Assembly: GCA_032358255.1 (NCBI GenBank)
Contig: JAULBX010030486.1
Span: 62,001 to 126,000, forward strand
Length of the DNA: 64,000 bases
Direction of reading: 5' to 3'
Origin: Heterotrichella gracilis
Lineage: Eukaryota; Sar; Xanthophyceae; Tribonematales; Xanthonemataceae
Shown here: one piece after another, positions 47,801 to 58,984 of the stretch
Numbering within the stretch: the first letter of the stretch is position 1
Layout of the letters: the number at the start of each line of letters is the position of its first letter
Notes under the pieces: generated by a model
Seen by the model: only the letters and a program-made list of their open reading frames with translations
The model's database searches: none
What the model was told of the DNA's origin: nothing
Program-made: the position numbers and the translations under genes

Positions 47801-50800
47801 GTTTTTCATCATTTCCCCTGTTTATATCATGTCGCCAGCCCCTGTTTTCCAGGTGCGCATGGACAGCGGCCTCTAGCTATACACACGTATAATTTTGCCT
47901 GATTTTCCCAGGTTTAATGTCGTCCATTTCCCTTGTCCAGGTTCGCATGGACAGTGGCCTCTAGCTGCGTAAATGCATCATTCCCCCTAATTCCCCCCTT
48001 TAAATTGCCATCACCCCCCGTCATCCAGGTGCGCATGGACAGTGGCCTGCAGCTGCTGGTGACCAACTTGGACTTTGACGAGCACAAGGGGAGAATCGCC
48101 ATCGGCAGGATCACATCGGGGTCGGTGAAGAAGGGGGAGAGCGTGGCGGTCATGCGCGAGGGTACGTCAGGGGGTTTTAGGAATTATTGCGGTGTGCAAG
48201 GGGGAGAGGGTGGAGGGATGCTGCTGGTGCTTAGGGTGTAGAGTTGTGGTCGTGTTTGCACGCGAGGGGATGGGCTGGAGGGTATGGTAACCACAGGCGC
48301 AGTCTTGAATGTTTAGGGTTTAGGTTTAGGTTGTTTGTAGAGAACCATTGGATGACACACCGCAACTGTGCGCCGCCACCAATCGAGAATGCGCTCGGAA
48401 CACCTCCATTGTCACTCACCATCACACATCGCACCCACCACACCCACCCACCACACCCACCCGCAGCAGTCCCTCACGCACTCACCCACCCATCCACCCG
48501 CCCTCATCCCCCACTCCCCCCCCCACACACCCGCAGGCGACGCCAAGCCCCGCACCGGCACAATCGCCGAGCTGTTTGTGTACGACAACTTTGCGCGCGT
48601 GCCTGTGGACAGCGTGGATGCGGGTGACATCTGCGCACTTACGGGCCTGCCGGACGTGTCCATTGGGGAGACGGTGTGCGACAGGCAGAGGCCTGAGCCG
48701 CTGCCCACCATTGAGGTGGGTCTAGTGTTTGGCATTTGGGAGTTAGGGTTTGGGGAGATGTTGGGGAGACTGTGTGCGACAGGCAGAGGCCTGAGTTGCT
48801 GCCCACCATCGAGGTGGGTTTTGGTTCTAAACCCCAAACTTTAGGGTTTAGGGTTTGCACATGAGAGGGTGTAGGGTTTGGGAAGGTGTGCGGGGTGGAA
48901 GAGGGTGTTGGGGAGAAGCCCGAAGGGAGGCGGGTGTGGTGGAGGGCAACATCACTGGCACTGGACTGCGACGTGGTTTGATGCTGATGTGCTTCAGCAT
49001 ATTCAGAGCAGGTTAGGCTGGATGAGCTGAACACATTTTATTGCATGTATTTATTATCTACGAGGCAATTTGTTAAAAGGAAATTATGCAGGTGGCTGGC
49101 CAACCACCGGTCGCCCCTTCACCCAGGCAGCTAACCTCCCGTCTGTCCCTGCAGGTCGAGGAGCCCACTGTGCGCATGGAGTTCCTGGTCAACACCTCGC
49201 CCTTTGCTGGCCGCGAGGGCAAGTTTGTGACCTCGCGCAACCTGAAGGAGCGCCTGGAGAGGGAGCTGGAGCGCAACCTGGCGCTCAAGGTGGGTGGTTG
49301 ATCAGGTGTAATCAGTTGTCACTAGGTACTGATCTGGAGCGCCTGGGGAGGGAGTAGGTGCTTGATGGGGTGTAATTACAAGGAAACAGGTGCAATGACA
49401 ACTCATCGGGTGTATGCACTGCGCACTCTGGCGATCATGTGTGGCTGTGGGACCACGTGGAATGGTCCACCGTCATCAGACAGACAATCAATCTTTCACC
49501 CTCATCAACCAGGCTGATCAGGCTATTCCTCCTGCAGCCCGATTACCATCTACTCTTGTGTTTCTCCTCATACAATAAACCCCTTGTGCAGGTTGAGCGC
49601 GGTGAGACAGCCGATGCCTTCATTGTGGCTGGGCGCGGTGTGCTGCACATCTCCATTCTCATGGAGAACATGCGCAGGGAGGGATTCGAGTTTGGCGTGG
49701 GGCCACCAAAGGTACGATCAAGGTGTAGGGTGTGGGGTGCATAACTTGGGGTACTTTCTGCATACAAGAAAATTGCTGAACCATGGTCATCATACGTGCT
49801 GTACCTGCCCTGCCCTGACCTGTTCCGCTTAGCAATGGCGATACTAGTCACCCCACCCAACCCCCACCGTAGGTTACCCAAAACCCTGATTCATAACCCT
49901 CATGGAAACCCTAGCTAAAGCCCTTGCCACCCTACCGCAGGTGCTCACCAAGATGATTGAGGGCAAGAACTGCGAGCCAGTGGAGGAGGCGGTGATCGAG
50001 GTCTCGGAGGAGTACGTGGGCCAGGTGCGCACAAAACCCTAGATCCCTAGTATTCAAATGTACATGGCTAACCCTAAGGGTCTCTTGAGCCAGCCTGTCA
50101 TATGCCACCATGGCAACCGGGTCACTCCCTTGACTTCACTACCACGCCGCCCCCTTCATCACCCCACTTTCCCCCACCCATCCCTTCTAACCCTAAATCC
50201 CAAATCCCCACCCCCCGCAGGTTGTGGACCTCATGGGCTCCCGCAAGGCCCAGATGATGGACATGAGCACCAACGGGGATGGCGCCAACCGCCTCAAGTA
50301 CAGGATCCCCACCCGCGGCCTGCTGGGATTGAGGAACGCCATGCTCACCGCCACCAAGGGCACTGCGGTGCTCAACACAGTGTTCCTGGAGTATGCGCCC
50401 TGGTTTGGGGAGCTGAGCATGCGGGAGAACGGGTCCCTGGTGGCGCACGAGACTGGCACGGTGGGTGGGGTGGGGGTGTATGGGTGGTAGGCGGCGCGCC
50501 AGGGGTTGTGGTGCTGGGTGGTGCTGCGCTTTTATTTGGCAGGGAGTGGAGTGGGGATGGATTAGGCGGAAAACGCGATGCAGGCACTACGAGACAAATA
50601 TGTGCCAGCAGTTTTCATTCAACACTACAGTGAAACTCAATAGAAACTTCTTCCAGGGACCTCACCTGGACCCTATACAGCAATGCTGCCCCAGCACGAA
50701 TGCCACCACCGCCCTCCAAACCCACGCACCGCCCAAAACCCTAACCCTCCACCCACAACCCCTCCAGGTGACCGGCTACGCCCTTGAGTCGTGCCAGCAG

Positions 50801-51673
50801 CGCGGCAAGATGTTCATCCTGCCCGGCGAGGAGGTGTACGAGGACCAGGTGATTGGCATCCACCAGCGCAATGGGGACCTCAAGGTCAATGCGTGCAAGA
50901 AGAAGGCGCTCACAAACATCCGCAGGTGGGGGCCACGTACAAGCAATATAAAACGTCCTTCCTTATACTGAGCATTTGCACCATGGGTTGCTGTGATGGA
51001 TTTGTCAGTGCCCTGCTGTTTTACCAGCCGCCACCCCTCTTGTCGCTCACCCTCTGCCCCCTTACCCCTACACTGACACCCAAGGGCCACCACCCTTTTC
51101 CTAATCCGCACCCACTCCCCTTTGCCCCCCTTCCCTCCGGGGCCCCTTTCTCAGCCCATCCCCTCTTCCCTTGCAGTGCCACCAAGGAGGCCACCACCAC
51201 CCTGAACGAGGCCATCACACTCAACCTGGATGAGGCGCTGGAGTACATAGCAGATGACGAGATCGTGGAGGTGAGCAAAACAACAAAATGTCTGGACTGA
51301 AAACCCTTGCAAACCCTTCGTGACTGGACCCCTGCAATACCCAGCGCAACAACGAAACGCCTGAACTGAGTCCTTGCAAAGCTTGTGCCCTGATTTGAAC
51401 CGAAGTGCACATGCATCGGTTTTTAAAGGCCCCTCCTACTTGGTAAAACATTCCATGTATCATGGCATTTTGATTTAAATTCCAAGGCCCGCCTGAGGCT
51501 GGCTAACAAACAGGTCTCCAACCCGCTCCGGCACCCCAAAAGAACTGGCGGTTCCTCCCGCTACTTAAATCTGTGGCTGACCTCCCCTTCCTCCCCTCTT
51601 TTCCCTGCAGGTCACTCCCCAGAGCATCAGGGTGCGCAAGTCACCCAAGATCGTCAAGCCAAGGAGAGGATAG
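44832..51673 (+). CDS. TypA: Chloroplast TypA/BipA translational GTPase
   Basis: Fifteen exons: 44832-44949, 45123-45218, 45761-45909, 46491-46653, 47008-47202, 47465-47586, 48029-48161, 48537-48715, 49155-49289, 49592-49711, 49941-50024, 50221-50460, 50768-50925, 51177-51270 and 51611-51673. Sum 2049 nt, 682 residues, like plant TypA (about 675). Exons 1-2 give a basic, Ala/Ser-rich transit peptide of about 70 residues. GTPase motifs: AHVDHGKTT (94-102), RERGITI, DTPGH (156-160), NKVD (210-213), ASGLNG. Domain II holds [16 protein letters not shown], domain [23 protein letters not shown], and the TypA-specific C-terminal domain [20 protein letters not shown] and [21 protein letters not shown]. 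TypA acts on the 70S ribosome of the plastid under stress. At least five of its introns carry echoes of adjacent exon edges, with TTTAGGG-like sequence. Confidence 0.97.
46615..46757 (+). repeat. Echo of TypA exon-4 donor edge
   Basis: The exon-4 end and donor (46615-46665, GAGGTGGAGCGCGTGCTCAA...GACG|GTGCGCGGCGGG) recurs at about 46700-46757 with several mismatches. AGGTTTAGGGTTTTAGGATTTAGGG lies between the copies. Confidence 0.85.
47158..47290 (+). repeat. Echo of TypA exon-5 donor edge
   Basis: Exon-5 end [14 protein letters not shown] plus donor (47158-47203) recurs at about 47247-47290 (TTTGAGCTGTTTATGGACGA...CAGTGCG). Telomere-like CCCTAAATTTTAAACCCTAAACC lies between them. The echo has lost the GT donor (GATGAG). 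Confidence 0.85.
47844..48055 (+). repeat. Three consecutive copies of the TypA exon-7 acceptor edge
   Basis: The acceptor plus first codons (CCAG|GTGCGCATGGACAGTGGCCT) occurs at about 47850-47874, 47937-47963 and, as the true site, 48025-48050. Both upstream copies read CTCTAG where the true exon reads CTGCAG, so each decoy meets an immediate in-frame stop. Confidence 0.92.
48664..48820 (+). repeat. Echo of TypA exon-8 donor edge
   Basis: Exon 8 ends with [16 protein letters not shown] and GTGGGT (to 48721). A copy at about 48759-48820 keeps the same 50 bp with few changes, including GAG|GTGGGT, and is followed by TTTAGGGTTTAGGG. Confidence 0.9.
49251..49378 (+). repeat. Diverged echo of TypA exon-9 donor edge
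   Basis: GGAGCGCCTGGAGAGGGAG of exon 9 and the intron start (GGTTGATCAGGTGTAAT) recur at about 49331-49375 as GGAGCGCCTGGGGAGGGAG and GCTTGATGGGGTGTAAT. Confidence 0.7.
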
Positions 51674-53413
51674 GCACCCGCAGCAGGGGAGAATTGTTAT
51701 CTAGCCCGTAACCTAGAATTCCGGAAATTGACTGATGCCGGGATGCAGCAATTCTTGGAGAGGAGAAATGGGGTACAGTTTTAAGCGCTTGTTTTTTTTG
51801 GGGGTCGGGGGCCCAGTCGGCGATGGTGGGGCCACATGGGGAGGGGGGGTGCGGTTGCAATTCCTATATCGATTGGGGGCATGCTCGGGTGGGTCGACGT
51901 GCCGCTCAAATGCGATGTCAGCGATTTTACAGTTGATCTAATGCATGTGTTTGTCAATGCGCCATCCATATGTGTATGGAGGAAGCACATGCTGGCAGGC
52001 CAGGGCGGCTGATAGACGCGGACCATGTACGCACTGCTATCTCGTTGGTTTGGGTACCCAGGGGTTGTGGTATAAGTGACTGGGGGGGGGAAACAAGGGC
52101 AGCTAGGAACCCTTCACTTGTGGGCAATTCTACTGCACTGGTGCTACTGTAGAGTGGGGCATCCTGTGCGTGCGGATCGGCACCGTGTCAATGAATGGGG
52201 GGTGGTATTCACTTGTTTTTTTGCATGATGTACCATTTTTTTCCGGGGGCCCCTAGATTTGTCCATTTTATCTCTATTTGGCAGGAACACTTGGCAAGAT
52301 TGGTGGCAAAAGCTGTTTCGCCTAAAGGTTTAGTTGCAATTATGGTAGGGTGTTGTGGCATTCGTTGCAGCTGCAGACAGCCACTCCCTTGTCAAGTTTG
52401 ATCATAATTATTCTACAAATGAATGACGTTGCATAAAGCTGGCATTGTTCGTGCACATGGTGTGCATATATTGCCCATGATGCGGTACTGATGACATCAC
52501 ATTGTGTGCACCCAATGGTACATGTTCACGTGTTAGCTTTGAAGTTCACAGGAATATGTCCACGGAATATGTGCACATCATATTTTTTTGGCATGACATG
52601 CACAGTCCCTGTGTAGTGTTTAGCATTACGGGAGTGCTTGACACTAGGTGCCTACTGACAATGTCATGGCACAGTTTGCAGTTGAGAGGATGCAAACAAC
52701 CTATACGGTGCAGTATATTTATGCCGTTCATACACCTAGTCTAGCTGTATTTTACAATCAATTGTAACAACTTGCAACATGACCTTGTCACACGGTGTCA
52801 CGAAATTAAACGGCAGCCGCTTTCAAACAAACAAAAGGCATTCCCAGCCGTCATCAGCTTATTTGCCTTGTGTGCCCCTGAAGGGCACACATTAGGGACA
52901 CTAAGTCCACAATGGCTTTCAGTTGTCAACTGGCAGAACCCTTCAACAAAATAATGACAGGAATTCTCAAGAATACTTCAGGCAGTAACACTGCTTGTTA
53001 CAATTATAAGAATTATTCGTAAGTTTATTGTCCTGAGGTACAGTGACCATGCGTTCCAGTCCCTGGGACATAATCTTTGGTCTATCAAAGCGTTGTCCTC
53101 ATCACGGTTGTCACATGATCGATCACAACTGGTTGCATACTCATCCTCACAAGGCGCTAGTAGAGACATCACGGCGCGCGATGGGAAAAGCAACAACTGC
53201 ACATGCAGGTCCCTCGATTCAGGAAGGGTCCTGCCATCACAATGATGTGCGAAGGTTGCCCTCTCTCCCTTGCACGCGCCGCTGCCAGCAACGATTAACT
53301 ATCATTGAATCATCAATTGAGCGTGCCACGAGGCCCCCACCCCCAAACCCTAAACCCTAAACACAAAATGCAGGCAACTTGACGGTCTATGAACAGCTAT
53401 CAGCAAAGCCTGT
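51674..53413. other. Convergent intergenic region, 1.7 kb
   Basis: Tail-to-tail spacer between TypA and the unknown 469-aa gene. It has no protein-like ORF. A TGTAA signal occurs near 52765. A CCCTAAACCCTAAAC stretch lies at 53345-53362, just past the stop of the minus-strand gene. Confidence 0.5.
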
Positions 53414-56400
53414 TCACGTCTGGTCTCCCCCCTCCTCCGCCTCTTCCCCTCCCACCCCTTCTCCTTCTGCCTCCGCCGGGAGCTCCCCTTCCCCATCCCC
53501 TCCTCCCTCCCCCTTGCAGCCTTCCCTGGGGCCCGGGCAGCGCCCCTCCTGGCACGCAGCACTGCCGCAGCGCACCTGGTGGCACCCCTCGCACAGCGAT
53601 GCGTCCAGGTCCAAGGCCTGGCATTTCCCGCAGGTGATCCGCTGCAGAAACCCCGCGGTGGCCAAGGAATGAGCTTCACTCACGGCGCGCTTGCTTGCCT
53701 TCAACTGCTCCATGAAGGCAGGGTCCCTGCAGGCACATGGTTTAGGGTTTGGGATATTCAACTATTAGGGTTGAGGGTGAAGGGCTAGGATCCAAAGTTG
53801 AGGGTGTAGTTTTCATGGTAGACTTAGGGTACAACTTTAGGCCCCCAACGCCCACACCACACAATTCATGCAAACCCCAGCAATACCCTAGCAGAACCCT
53901 ACTCACTTGGTATAGTCCGGCGGCAGCTGCATGAACACATGGACGTGGGCCTCCAGCGCAACCACCACAAAACCCTTGCAAACCCTAGCAATACCCTAAC
54001 AGAACCCTACTCACTCGGCATAGTCCGGCGGCAGCTGCACGAACACATGCGTGTGGGCCTCCAGCGCAACCACCACAATACCCCTTGCAAACCCTAGCCA
54101 AACTCTTATTGCTCGGCATGGTCCGACGGCAGTTGCATGAACACATGCGCGTGGGCCTCCAGCGCAACCACCACACAACCCTTTGCAACCCTAGAAAAAC
54201 CCTTACTCACTCGGCATAGTCTGGCGGCAGTTGCATGAACAGGTGCGCGTGGGCCTCCAGCGTAACCACCACAAAACCCTTGCAAACCCTAGCAACACCC
54301 TGGCAATACCCTAACAGAACCCTACTCACTCGGCATAGTCCGGCGGCAGCTGCATGAACACGTGCGCGTGGGCCTCCAGCGCCACCAGCGTGCCCCGCAA
54401 GGTCGCCTGGTTGAAAGCGCATAGCTTCCGCTCCGCCAGGAACAGGCTGCCCAGCTCCTTGAGTGTGCGCAGGCATTCGTCCCCCTTGCGCATCAGCACA
54501 CGGAGCTCCTGCACAATGGGTTTAGGGTCCATGGTTAAGGGTCAGTAAAAAAGGTTTAGGGATGGGTTTATGAGCGCACGGAGCTCCTGCACAATGGGTA
54601 AGGGTTTAGGCTCAAATTATGTAAGTAGAACAATTGGGTGACACCTAATTAGGTGTAAAGTTTAGGGTTGTAACTAACTACACTGAACAGATTCAGGGTG
54701 AAACTTTTACGGTTCAGCACACAAGAGATCTGCTCGCAGAGGCAATGTCTTCTCATTTGAGGATATCAAAACCTTTTTAAATGGGTAAGTGCTGCAAGGT
54801 TTTCACAATGTATGTCACAGGGGCTTGGGGTTGAGCACCCACCTCTATGTCCACCCGCGTCCCCTTCGCCTGTGTGTAGAGTTTAGTTGAGGGCTTTGTA
54901 GGGCTCAAGGTTGAGAATTAGGGGTTTAAGTGTTTCGGGTTTCAGGGCCCACCTCTGTGTCCAGCCACTTCCCTTCCGCCTGTGTGTAGGCTTTTAGGGT
55001 TGAGGGCATTTTTCCTTTAGGGTTTAAGGTTTTGGAACCCCACCTGCATGTCCAGCCACTTCCCATCCGCCTTCGTGTGTCCGCTCATCATGGCGAGTAC
55101 CAGCTCCCACACAGCCATGCACAGATACACAGGGTCCTCACGCCCAGGGGCCTCGCACATGCTGATGATGTGTCGCAGGCTGGCCACGCTCACTGCAGGG
55201 AGGGGGCAACCCAGCAAAGGGTTTGTATCATCAGGCAGGCTGTGAGAAAGTTCAGTAAATGGACTGTTTAGGGTTTAGGGTTCTTTGGGGCTGGCTCCTG
55301 GCAGCATATTGTGTTGAACAGGAATACCTGGCGTTTGCTACGTTGGTGAATGCATCCCTCTGGAGGCACACATGTGATGTAAATGTAATGTTAGGGTGTA
55401 GGGTTTAGGGTCTGGGTTGTGGCCCACCCACCTTCCGGCCCTTCCAGCATCTTCTCTGCCTGGGCGTAGATGAACCAGCCATAAGCGTTGTCCATTTGGA
55501 GGTCCATCAGGGACCCTCCCGCTATCCACAGGCGCCTGCCGATAGAGGTGTTTTCCTTGGCTAGGTACAGGGCGCTGTTGGCCAGCATCACCGAACTCAC
55601 CCACTGCACCTATTAACCAACAAGGAAATGTATGTCTAGAAATATAAAATGGCTTAAAGTGAACGGGGCATTCGTCAAATGATGGTAGGATGGTGGGGTA
55701 TCCATGGGACCTCTTCCAAACCCTTACAAGGTTTCCGAAACACTTCCAAAGTCCTTCCTAGGGTTCCCCAGCGCATGTAATGCCATGTGTCTGGAGGTGA
55801 CCCTAGCAGGGTCAGGGTTATGCTAAGTATATTATGTACACTGGTATACTTCTAATATTCGAAGTATACCCCTGGCAGGGTGTTGCAGCACGCACCTGGT
55901 CCCACGTGATGCCATACAGCTCCACAGCCGGTCGTGGCGTTTTCTTGGAGGCCTCATGCACGAACATCCACACCCTATCCGCGTCTGCAGCAAAACCATG
56001 AAATAATTAGGGCAACTGATCATGGAATTCTACGAAGAAACCCTTTTACTAACTTATTTACTTGCGTTCCGCAGTATAGCCAGATTAACATGAGGAATGT
56101 GGACAAGGTGATTAGCCACATGCATATGAATACCAACATCCACACCAGTACTCGCATGGATATGAACAAGGACACTGCCAAAAACAGGCAATAAGTAAAA
56201 GCATATGCACATGATCATGATCACCACCGCGACCACCCCCCTTCCTCCCCTCCTCCCACCAGCTTCCTGTGACATGAGTGCAACCTTAACTGGTACCTCC
56301 CCTGCACATGAACTCCGCGCCCACCCCTGGCATCCCCCCCTGCACATGAGCCATGACCCCTGCACCCCCTCCCCTGCACATGACCCCTGGTACCCCCCCT

Positions 56401-57866
56401 GCACACCCGCACGCACTTTGCATCAGCTCTGGGCGAGGCCGGCCGCATGAAAGCAGGATGCACTCCGCAGTCCCGAGGGACACAAGGCGCAGCACCTCCT
56501 GTGCCCAGTACTCCGGATTATCGCGCACCCCTTTCTTGTCTGGCGAAGCAATGCGAGTGAGCTCCTCGTCTGCCAGCGCATGCAGCTGCAGGAAACGGGG
56601 TGTGGGGTTCAGGGTTTAGGGTTTAAGTTTTGGGGTCGTGCAGCTTGCAGGAAACGGTGTGCAGGGTGTAGGGTTTAGGTCGTGCAGCTGCAGGAAGTAG
56701 GGTGCAGGGTGTAAGTATAGGGTCGTGCCGCTGGAGCTAATAAGCTTTTATGGTTGGTGAGTTCCTTCACCTGCTAGGAAGTTACACGCTGACATGAAAG
56801 AGTGTAGGGTTTAGGGTTTGGGTCCAGGTACGGAGGCACATTAGGGACCCTCCTGGACACACTCCAGGGTGTGCACTTCATTGCGTGTGTGTCAGCCAAA
56901 TTCTGGGATCACGAGAGGGCACATTCCAGGGGATGACAAGATGCCATGTCATCCTACACATAGCATACCCCTGCAACCAAAACCCTACCCCTGCACCCTA
57001 TCCCCAAAACCCTCCCCCCCCGCGCGCACCTTTCTGGCGACCTCAAAGTCGACCTTGGCGCCGTCCCAGCCATAATCCGCCTGCATGCTGCGCACCAACA
57101 CATACATATTCAAGAATCATATTCAACAATCTCTATATGTTCTTATATAAATTTGCATATGATTTTACCGTAATTCCCGTGTTGGGTAAGGATAGGCACT
57201 AGCAGGAAAAGGTGCATGCATTGCCCTTCTCTGCCCCCATGCACTTCATCAAGCATTGGTGGTATTAGGCAAAAGAAAAAGTATATATTCATGAATAAAT
57301 TCATGGAAAATGGGTATTCATAGTTACTCCTCTTACCTGCGCAGCAGCAAGGAATACACGTGCATGGAGTGTTCAACAGACGGCTCCTCGGGTAGCTCCT
57401 CCACTGCCTGTGACAGCTCCTGGCGCAGGCGCACGGCCTCCAGGCGGCCAGCGGTGCGCCCTGTGTGGCCCTCAGGAAGGGGCTGCATGGCAGGGGGAAG
57501 GGGGGAGGTGGAAACGGGGAGGAAGGCGAGGGAGGGGAGGTGGAAACCGGGGAGGGGGGAGGGGGAGGTGAGGGTGGGTAGCCAGTTGCCTGTCGTCCTT
57601 TTAACGGCGTTTGATTGTTTTCATTTCATGCTGGCTGTGCTAGAGGGCCTTCATGCGTGTGGTTTCACCTTATAGCTCCAGGTTGTCGCTGCTTATTAGG
57701 GTTCGAGGTTTACTTCCTAGGGTTTAGGATGTCGCACCTCCTTCCTCACTGGCGCCAAGCCCTCCTCCCCAGCAGGTGCATCCTTGCCAGGCACCACAAG
57801 CTTGAGAGTGGTTTCACTGTCGGTCCGCGAGTAGGTAAGGAACTTAAACTGCGAAGAGGACTTCAT
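53414..57866 (-). CDS. Unrecognised helical protein with C-terminal cysteine cluster, 469 aa
   Basis: Nine exons: 57866-57738, 57482-57337, 57087-57030, 56585-56417, 55984-55896, 55609-55432, 55192-55044, 54508-54330 and 53726-53414. Sum 1410 nt, phases close exactly. It opens MKSSSQFKFLTYSRTDSETT and continues as a largely helical, Leu/Ala-rich protein (EYWAQEVLRLVSLGTAECIL, NAYGWFIYAQAEKMLEG, KLCAFNQATLRGTLVALEAH). Near the end a compact cluster CGKC...CEGCHQVRCGSAACQ could bind one or two zinc ions. The last 40 residues are Gly/Glu-rich and probably disordered. I do not recognise the family; the Cys spacing is not a standard RING, and only loosely MYND-like. No signal or transit peptide is seen. 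Introns after exons 7 and 8 and before exons 4 and 8 carry exon-edge echoes, including a five-copy array. The final donor could be in any of several array copies (all give the same phase). Confidence 0.8.
53905..54382 (-). repeat. Five-copy tandem array of an exon 3' edge plus donor
   Basis: The 3' end of exon 8 (VALEAHAHVFMQLPPDYAE then GTGAGTAGGGTT) and the first part of its intron recur as five units of about 100 bp: true copy about 54316-54382, then about 54214-54262, 54117-54170, 54013-54069 and 53905-53960. Four of the five keep a GTGAGT donor; one reads GAGCAATAAG. Intron parts of the unit contain CTAGGG, TTAGGG and GGGTTTGCAAGGG, degenerate telomere-like sequence. Confidence 0.92.
54497..54600 (-). 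repeat. Echo of exon-8 acceptor edge (469-aa gene)
   Basis: GCACACGGAGCTCCTGCACAATGGGT at the true junction (acceptor at 54509) recurs at about 54577-54600 as GCGCACGGAGCTCCTGCACAATGGGT. Several TTTAGGG motifs lie in and around the spacer. Confidence 0.85.
54836..55085 (-). repeat. Three copies of exon-7 donor edge (469-aa gene)
   Basis: The exon-7 end (KADGKWLDMQ and donor; plus strand CCACCTGCATGTCCAGCCAC, 55040-55085) recurs at about 54948-54995 and 54836-54885. TTTAGGG and TTGAGGG motifs lie between copies. Confidence 0.88.
56578..56705 (-). repeat. Three copies of exon-4 acceptor edge (469-aa gene)
   Basis: The plus-strand block GCAGCTGCAGGAAACGGGGTG at the true acceptor recurs at about 56640-56662 and 56680-56702, each followed by GTGTAGGGTTTAGG or a similar sequence. 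Confidence 0.85.
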
Positions 57867-58294
57867 ATTTTGTGTGGTCCCAGCGCCTCTCTCCCAGGGG
57901 TCGGTGCGGGGCTGAGGGAGTCACCAAGAAGGGGGTGAGAGAGGTGATGGGCCTGCGGTGCGATGTCAAACTGTTTAGGGTTTAGGGTTTGACTTGGCCG
58001 CTTAGGGTTTGACTAGGGAGACAACAGGAGTGAAGGGGGAGGGGGGGGAGGGGAATTGAAGGCTGCTGTCAATTGGGGCGGAGGGAGTGGGCGCACGAGT
58101 TGGCGTGGTCATGTGTCTTGCTTGTGGAGGGGCTACACGGTTTAAACCAAATTCAAAATTGCACCAAGGTGACTTGTCGCACTCTGCCAGAATGTAGCCA
58201 GGTTCTTACGAGGACCTTTACAGCTCGTGTCGTTCCTGGTATATCAAAGGTTGTGACCTCTACGTTTCAGTACATCAGTCGCCTTCAGCGCACT
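57867..58294. promoter_or_regulatory. Divergent spacer with TTTAGGG motif
   Basis: These 428 bp separate the 469-aa gene from the next plus-strand start. They hold TTTAGGGTTTAGGG at 57974-57988 and a G-rich tract near 58040. Nothing else was recognised. Confidence 0.4.
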
Positions 58295-58984
58295 ATGTCT
58301 GCACCTGGCGTGCGTCGCCGGAAGAAAGCGGAATCGGCGCATGACGAAATCAAGTATGATATCCCAGAAAACGGGAAACGAACAGGTAACACGGTGGCAG
58401 ATCCATCACCATATACATATACGTTTGTGCAAGGGGAGGGGCCCATACACAAGATCTACCGGTACATCTGACAAGATAACCTCGCTTAGCAGGCGAACCG
58501 CGCCTAGCCTATATATATACGTACGTAGGCTGCCTACCGTGCAAAGACTCTCTGAAAGAAGGTCGACGCCTGCCGGGCCCCTGGTCTGGCACGCGCGTTC
58601 TTGGTGAGGTGAAAGACAGGCTGAACACGGTGCAATAGCTTTATAGTGGTGGTGTGCATCCAGTTCCTCCTGAGCTGCTGCAGGCCTTTCCAAACTCGAA
58701 GAACCTCCGGAAGCAGGGAAAACCCTTGGGTAGGATGTGGTTGGAGTTTCTGAAGCAAAAAATGGATCTAAATCTGTCTAAATGGCAAGTGGGTGCGATT
58801 TGCAAGCAAATAAGTTGTTCCTGTGCCCGTACACGCTACCCCCCCTTTGTGGCCATAGGGGTGGGTGGGATGTGCGCAGTGGGCGGGGGCAAGAGGAGCC
58901 TCAATGGTCATCTGCATTTATAGGGCCCACGGGTATGCGGTACTCACACGCTACCAGATCATTCTACTCCAGGCGGAACTGTTC
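58295..58984 (+). CDS. 5' exons of an unrecognised gene (possibly the start of the fibronectin-III gene)
   Basis: Three exons with matching phases: 58295-58385, 58664-58729 and 58924-58984. The first begins MSAPGVRRRKKAESAHDEIK and is very basic, then acidic. The second reads PPELLQAFPNSKNLRKQGKP, the third GPTGMRYSHATRSFYSRR. The last exon leaves two bases, and I could not find the next exon. The chain may continue into the fibronectin-III exons from 60777, which are on the same strand with no start of their own. This link is speculative. Confidence 0.45.

Noticed and set aside
53905-54382. Regularly spaced repeat array as a possible CRISPR
   Set aside because: The units are diverged copies of an exon edge and intron start in a eukaryotic gene; there are no unique spacers between identical repeats.
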